Position numbers and translations under genes: made by a program. A DNA stretch of 64,000 nucleotides. Origin: Brugia malayi. Its lineage: Eukaryota; Nematoda; Chromadorea; Rhabditida; Onchocercidae. Below, one piece after another: positions 61,296 through 64,000 of the stretch. The notes beneath the pieces are model-generated. The model had not been told where the DNA came from. It searched no databases and saw only the letters and a program-made list of their open reading frames with translations. The stretch lies in contig NW_025062475.1 of the NCBI RefSeq assembly GCF_000002995.4, positions 5,336,187 through 5,400,186 of the forward strand, given 5' to 3'. Each line of letters opens with the position of its first letter. Position 1 is the first letter of the stretch.

Positions 61296-62935
61296 ACATT
61301 GAGGATATAATAGCTTACTTGAATATGTGAACAAAATTGCAGCATTTCCAATTGGAAAAGATTCTGTTTGATCAAGAAAACTTCTAGTTAATTTTCGAGA
61401 TTTTCAGTTTAATTAAATGATGCTTCACCTTTATTTTTTGACCTTTCACTGTCACTGTCCATTCCAGTGATCTTTATTTTATCGCTTTAAGAAAACTGTG
61501 AATGTAACTACTCATTCCGTAAACACTATTTTACTTTTGTCTTTTCATGAAGTCTCTTTTTTTCTATTCTTCTCCCAGGTGAACCGGTAATTTTGCTCAC
61601 TGTTTCGCTGCCATCACAGCTATCATATTTTCAAAGTGAAATGCTATTTCTTTGTAATATGCTTTTATTTCTGATAAAAAGGTTTAAAAAAAAAATAACC
61701 AGGCCTGTAATCTGATTATTTTCGAGCTTTTCATCACATTTATCAAATACTTCCCAAAACTATAAACTGAATATTTAAGCTTTCGCAGTTTTTCATTTTT
61801 AACCATCTCTATTCAAGGGACAAATGTTATTTTTTTCCTTTGGTGAGATCTTTTCTTGTTCCAACGAAAATCTTTGATTTCAGTTATTAAGTGAACGAAG
61901 ATGATTGTTAAATTTTAGCTGTGTGGCACATTGCTTCTATTGTTTTGTTATGATGTGTTTTTCTCACATATGTTATCTATATATGTTATGTATGGATATG
62001 ATATGCTATCACTCGCTTAAAAACTAATTTTTTTTATCTGTCTTGCACTGCGGCAAAAACAGTGGCTCATTATGTTTGGTAAAAAACAATGGCTCAGTTT
62101 GGAAAATTCAAAATGACCAAAAAATATACCTCTAAATAAGACTTTAAGCCACCAATGCTTTTTTCATTGAATTAGTTCCTGATTTATTGAGTGATTTAAA
62201 ATGGAATTGAAATTACACATACATAAGCGTAGACATCTTTAGAGACCAGAAGAAAAGTGTGTGTATGATCCTAGCTAATATTTACAGTTTGTGAATGCTC
62301 ACGTTTTCCCTCTCCTCTCCACGTTTCAAATCCTTTACGGCATGTGATTAAGTGGTCAATATCAGGTGTGAATTGGGAAGTTCGTATACTTCCCATCTTT
62401 TAGGTTTTTTTCCCAAAATCTGATCTGATAGCATTTAGAAAGTGTTGATAGGAATGACAAAGTACTAATTGTTTTAATCTGAATGAGAGTTTAATCATAG
62501 AATAATTATAGTGTCGAATAGGTCTTCAAAAATTAATTATCATTAAACTTTTCTCGATAATGTAATAATGTAATTGATTATGTTTTCCCAGTGTGTTCTT
62601 TTTCCTATTTTTTTTTTTTACTTTATTTGCCTAATTCACTTCAGTAAAAATGTAACTAGCTCGTAGTGAAATGAATGGTGAAATTAAATCAAAGATTAAA
62701 ACAAAACTCTGAATTGAATCAAACATATTTTACAAGTGTTTGCGAATGCATCAAATTAAAAAGCTAAATTCGAGATAATACTGATTGGTTACAAATATCG
62801 CATTTTTTTTCTCATTCAAAACCAAAAAAAAAAAAATCTTTGTCTGCTTCTATTTTATCATCATGTTAAGTAAATGATAAGAAATAAAGCAACATTTTTT
62901 ATCTTCTCATTGCTTCTAATTTTGAAACAATGAGT

Positions 62936-63055
62936 TCTTAATCCTAAATTCACCATAACTTCGGTGCAATTTCTGGTCACATCATTTGGTGAATTCTTGA
63001 TCATGAATTTACCGCATCTCCAGTGCATTTTCAGGTCACACCATTTGGCAATCTT
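62936..63055. repeat. two-copy ~60-bp direct repeat
   Basis: Both copies contain CTTAATCCTAAATTCACC or CTTGATCATGAATTTACC, then a GGTGCAATTT or AGTGCATTTT block, then GGTCACATCATTTGG or GGTCACACCATTTGG. They are adjacent and about 80% alike by eye. Confidence 0.75.
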
Positions 63056-63114
63056 AATAATGCTTCATATTCACTACATCCTGCAATAATATTACTTACG
63101 CTTGATAACATTCT

Positions 63115-63215
63115 TTAATGATAATGACAATGATGATAGTGATGATAATGATAGCAATAATGACCATGACAACGACCGTAATGATAATAATGATGATGAC
63201 GATGACAATGATGAT
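63115..63215. repeat. ATGATA/GATGAT microsatellite
   Basis: About 100 bp of GATAATGATAATGATGATGA-type sequence with occasional CGA and CAA triplets. It reads as an Asp/Asn-rich pseudo-peptide in one frame. Confidence 0.85.
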
Positions 63216-63904
63216 TATGCATCCACTGGTTTATACATTTCAGGGATAATGTACCTAATGGTGTTTGTTATATATGCTTATTGAAGAGGGAAGAAGGGGT
63301 AATGATGACCATAGGTTAGGTCAAGCTTTTAACCTTCGGCCCCTAACTGACTATTTCATCGTTTCTTTCATTTTCTCCCTCTCTCCTTCCTGCTCTCCTT
63401 TCCTTTCTACCTCATGCTTCTATCCGATCTTTCTGATCTTTGAGACCACAGTAACATCTCTTCATCTCATGACCATGTCACATGTCCTGTCCTACCGTGA
63501 TTGTTCAGCAGTACCATCAACAGAAACAGCAGCAATAATAGCTACAAGAATTTATTTTTATTCCTTCCTATTCCTCTATCTTTTTCATATTCTCTTTATT
63601 TTACAAAATAATGCACTCATCGAATTCCCACCTGAATTAATCTCCATATTTCATCCTATTACTGTGAATTTTAATAGTTTTGTGCAGTGCTAGCAAAAAT
63701 TTAATTAAATTAACGACGAGTAATTTATGTCATGTGCCACTTGATCATAATAATACATACGTATGATTAGTTTGTGGGAAATTTTAGTGTAATTTTTGAA
63801 TTGATAGCATTGAATCAAGCTGTCGATATATTTACCTATGTAATAGAACAATAAAATAGTAATATTAAATTTCAAGGAATAAAAAAATAATGGCAAGATA
63901 GAAT

Positions 63905-64000
63905 AGTAATAATATTTACTATTATTATTATTCGTTTTATTATTATTATCATTATTATTATTATAATCATAATTATTATTATTATTAACATTATCATTAA
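63905..64000. repeat. ATT trinucleotide microsatellite at the right edge
   Basis: TATTATTATTATT with TTATCA and ATAATC interruptions continues to the end of the window. Confidence 0.85.

Larger units (their letters stand above)
61296..64000. other. 3' flank of the doublecortin kinase; no gene recognised
   Basis: Sequence after the stop codon, with an AATAAA near 62883 among other AT-rich stretches. It also holds a two-copy ~60-bp repeat (62936-63055), ATG/ATA microsatellites (63115-63215 and 63905-64000) and a pyrimidine tract near 63370-63420. The longest open frame (63265-63693, plus) has no domain and overlaps low-complexity DNA. Confidence 0.5.

Noticed and set aside
63265..63693. 142-codon open frame on the plus strand, the longest in the right flank
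   Set aside because: It is Phe/Ser/Leu-rich translation of pyrimidine-rich DNA, begins inside a microsatellite flank, and shows no domain or splice context.
1..64000. tRNA, rRNA, CRISPR arrays, autonomous transposons or bacterial endosymbiont inserts
   Set aside because: No cloverleaf with B-box signature, no rRNA-like block, no transposase or reverse-transcriptase motif and no dense intronless bacterial-type reading frame was recognised by eye; a computed search would be needed to exclude short remnants.

Overview
The window is AT-rich eukaryotic DNA with short introns, extended TTTTNAG-type acceptors, long poly-A/T runs and trinucleotide microsatellites. Gene content and intron style suggest a parasitic (filarial-type) nematode. 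That assignment is inference; the species cannot be named from the sequence. No gene is intact in one open frame. I assembled the models by hand from reading frame, GT/GC-AG sites, intron phase and family motifs. In every model the exon phases join and the total is a whole number of codons.

Layout. (1) 3-213, minus: first two exons of a POP5-like RNase P/MRP subunit, running off the left edge. (2) 1148-4315, minus: complete 8-exon organellar-type asparaginyl-tRNA synthetase (nars-2 class, 444 aa). (3) 4316-5529: two minisatellites (37-bp and 30-bp units) between divergent genes. (4) 5530-6426, plus: two-exon, 70-aa protein that is almost only a COMM domain. (5) 7754-30023, minus: RIM-binding protein (rimb-1), 19 visible exons, about 1375 aa, with three SH3 and three fibronectin-III domains, a 6.2-kb intron, a possible 27-nt cassette exon and a duplicated terminal-exon start. 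(6) 30024-36347: non-coding divergent interval. (7) 36348-44584, plus: complete 24-exon TFIID subunit TAF2 (1093 aa). (8) 44585-54889: about 10 kb with no convincing gene but several degenerate repeats. (9) 54890-61295, plus: 17-exon doublecortin-like kinase (zyg-8/DCLK class, about 748 aa) with two DCX domains and an intact kinase domain. (10) 61296-64000: non-coding, with microsatellites.

How the genes relate. POP5 (tRNA 5' maturation) and the AsnRS (tRNA charging) are same-strand neighbours and might be co-transcribed. RIM-BP (presynaptic active zone), TAF2 (basal transcription) and the doublecortin kinase (microtubules, spindle and neurons) are independent genes. I found no mobile element with coding capacity, no CRISPR array, no rRNA and no convincing tRNA. 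The most notable points are three GC-AG introns, the COMM-only miniprotein, the duplicated rimb-1 terminal-exon start, and a CRE/E-box cluster upstream of POP5. I did not find an obviously new biological system.
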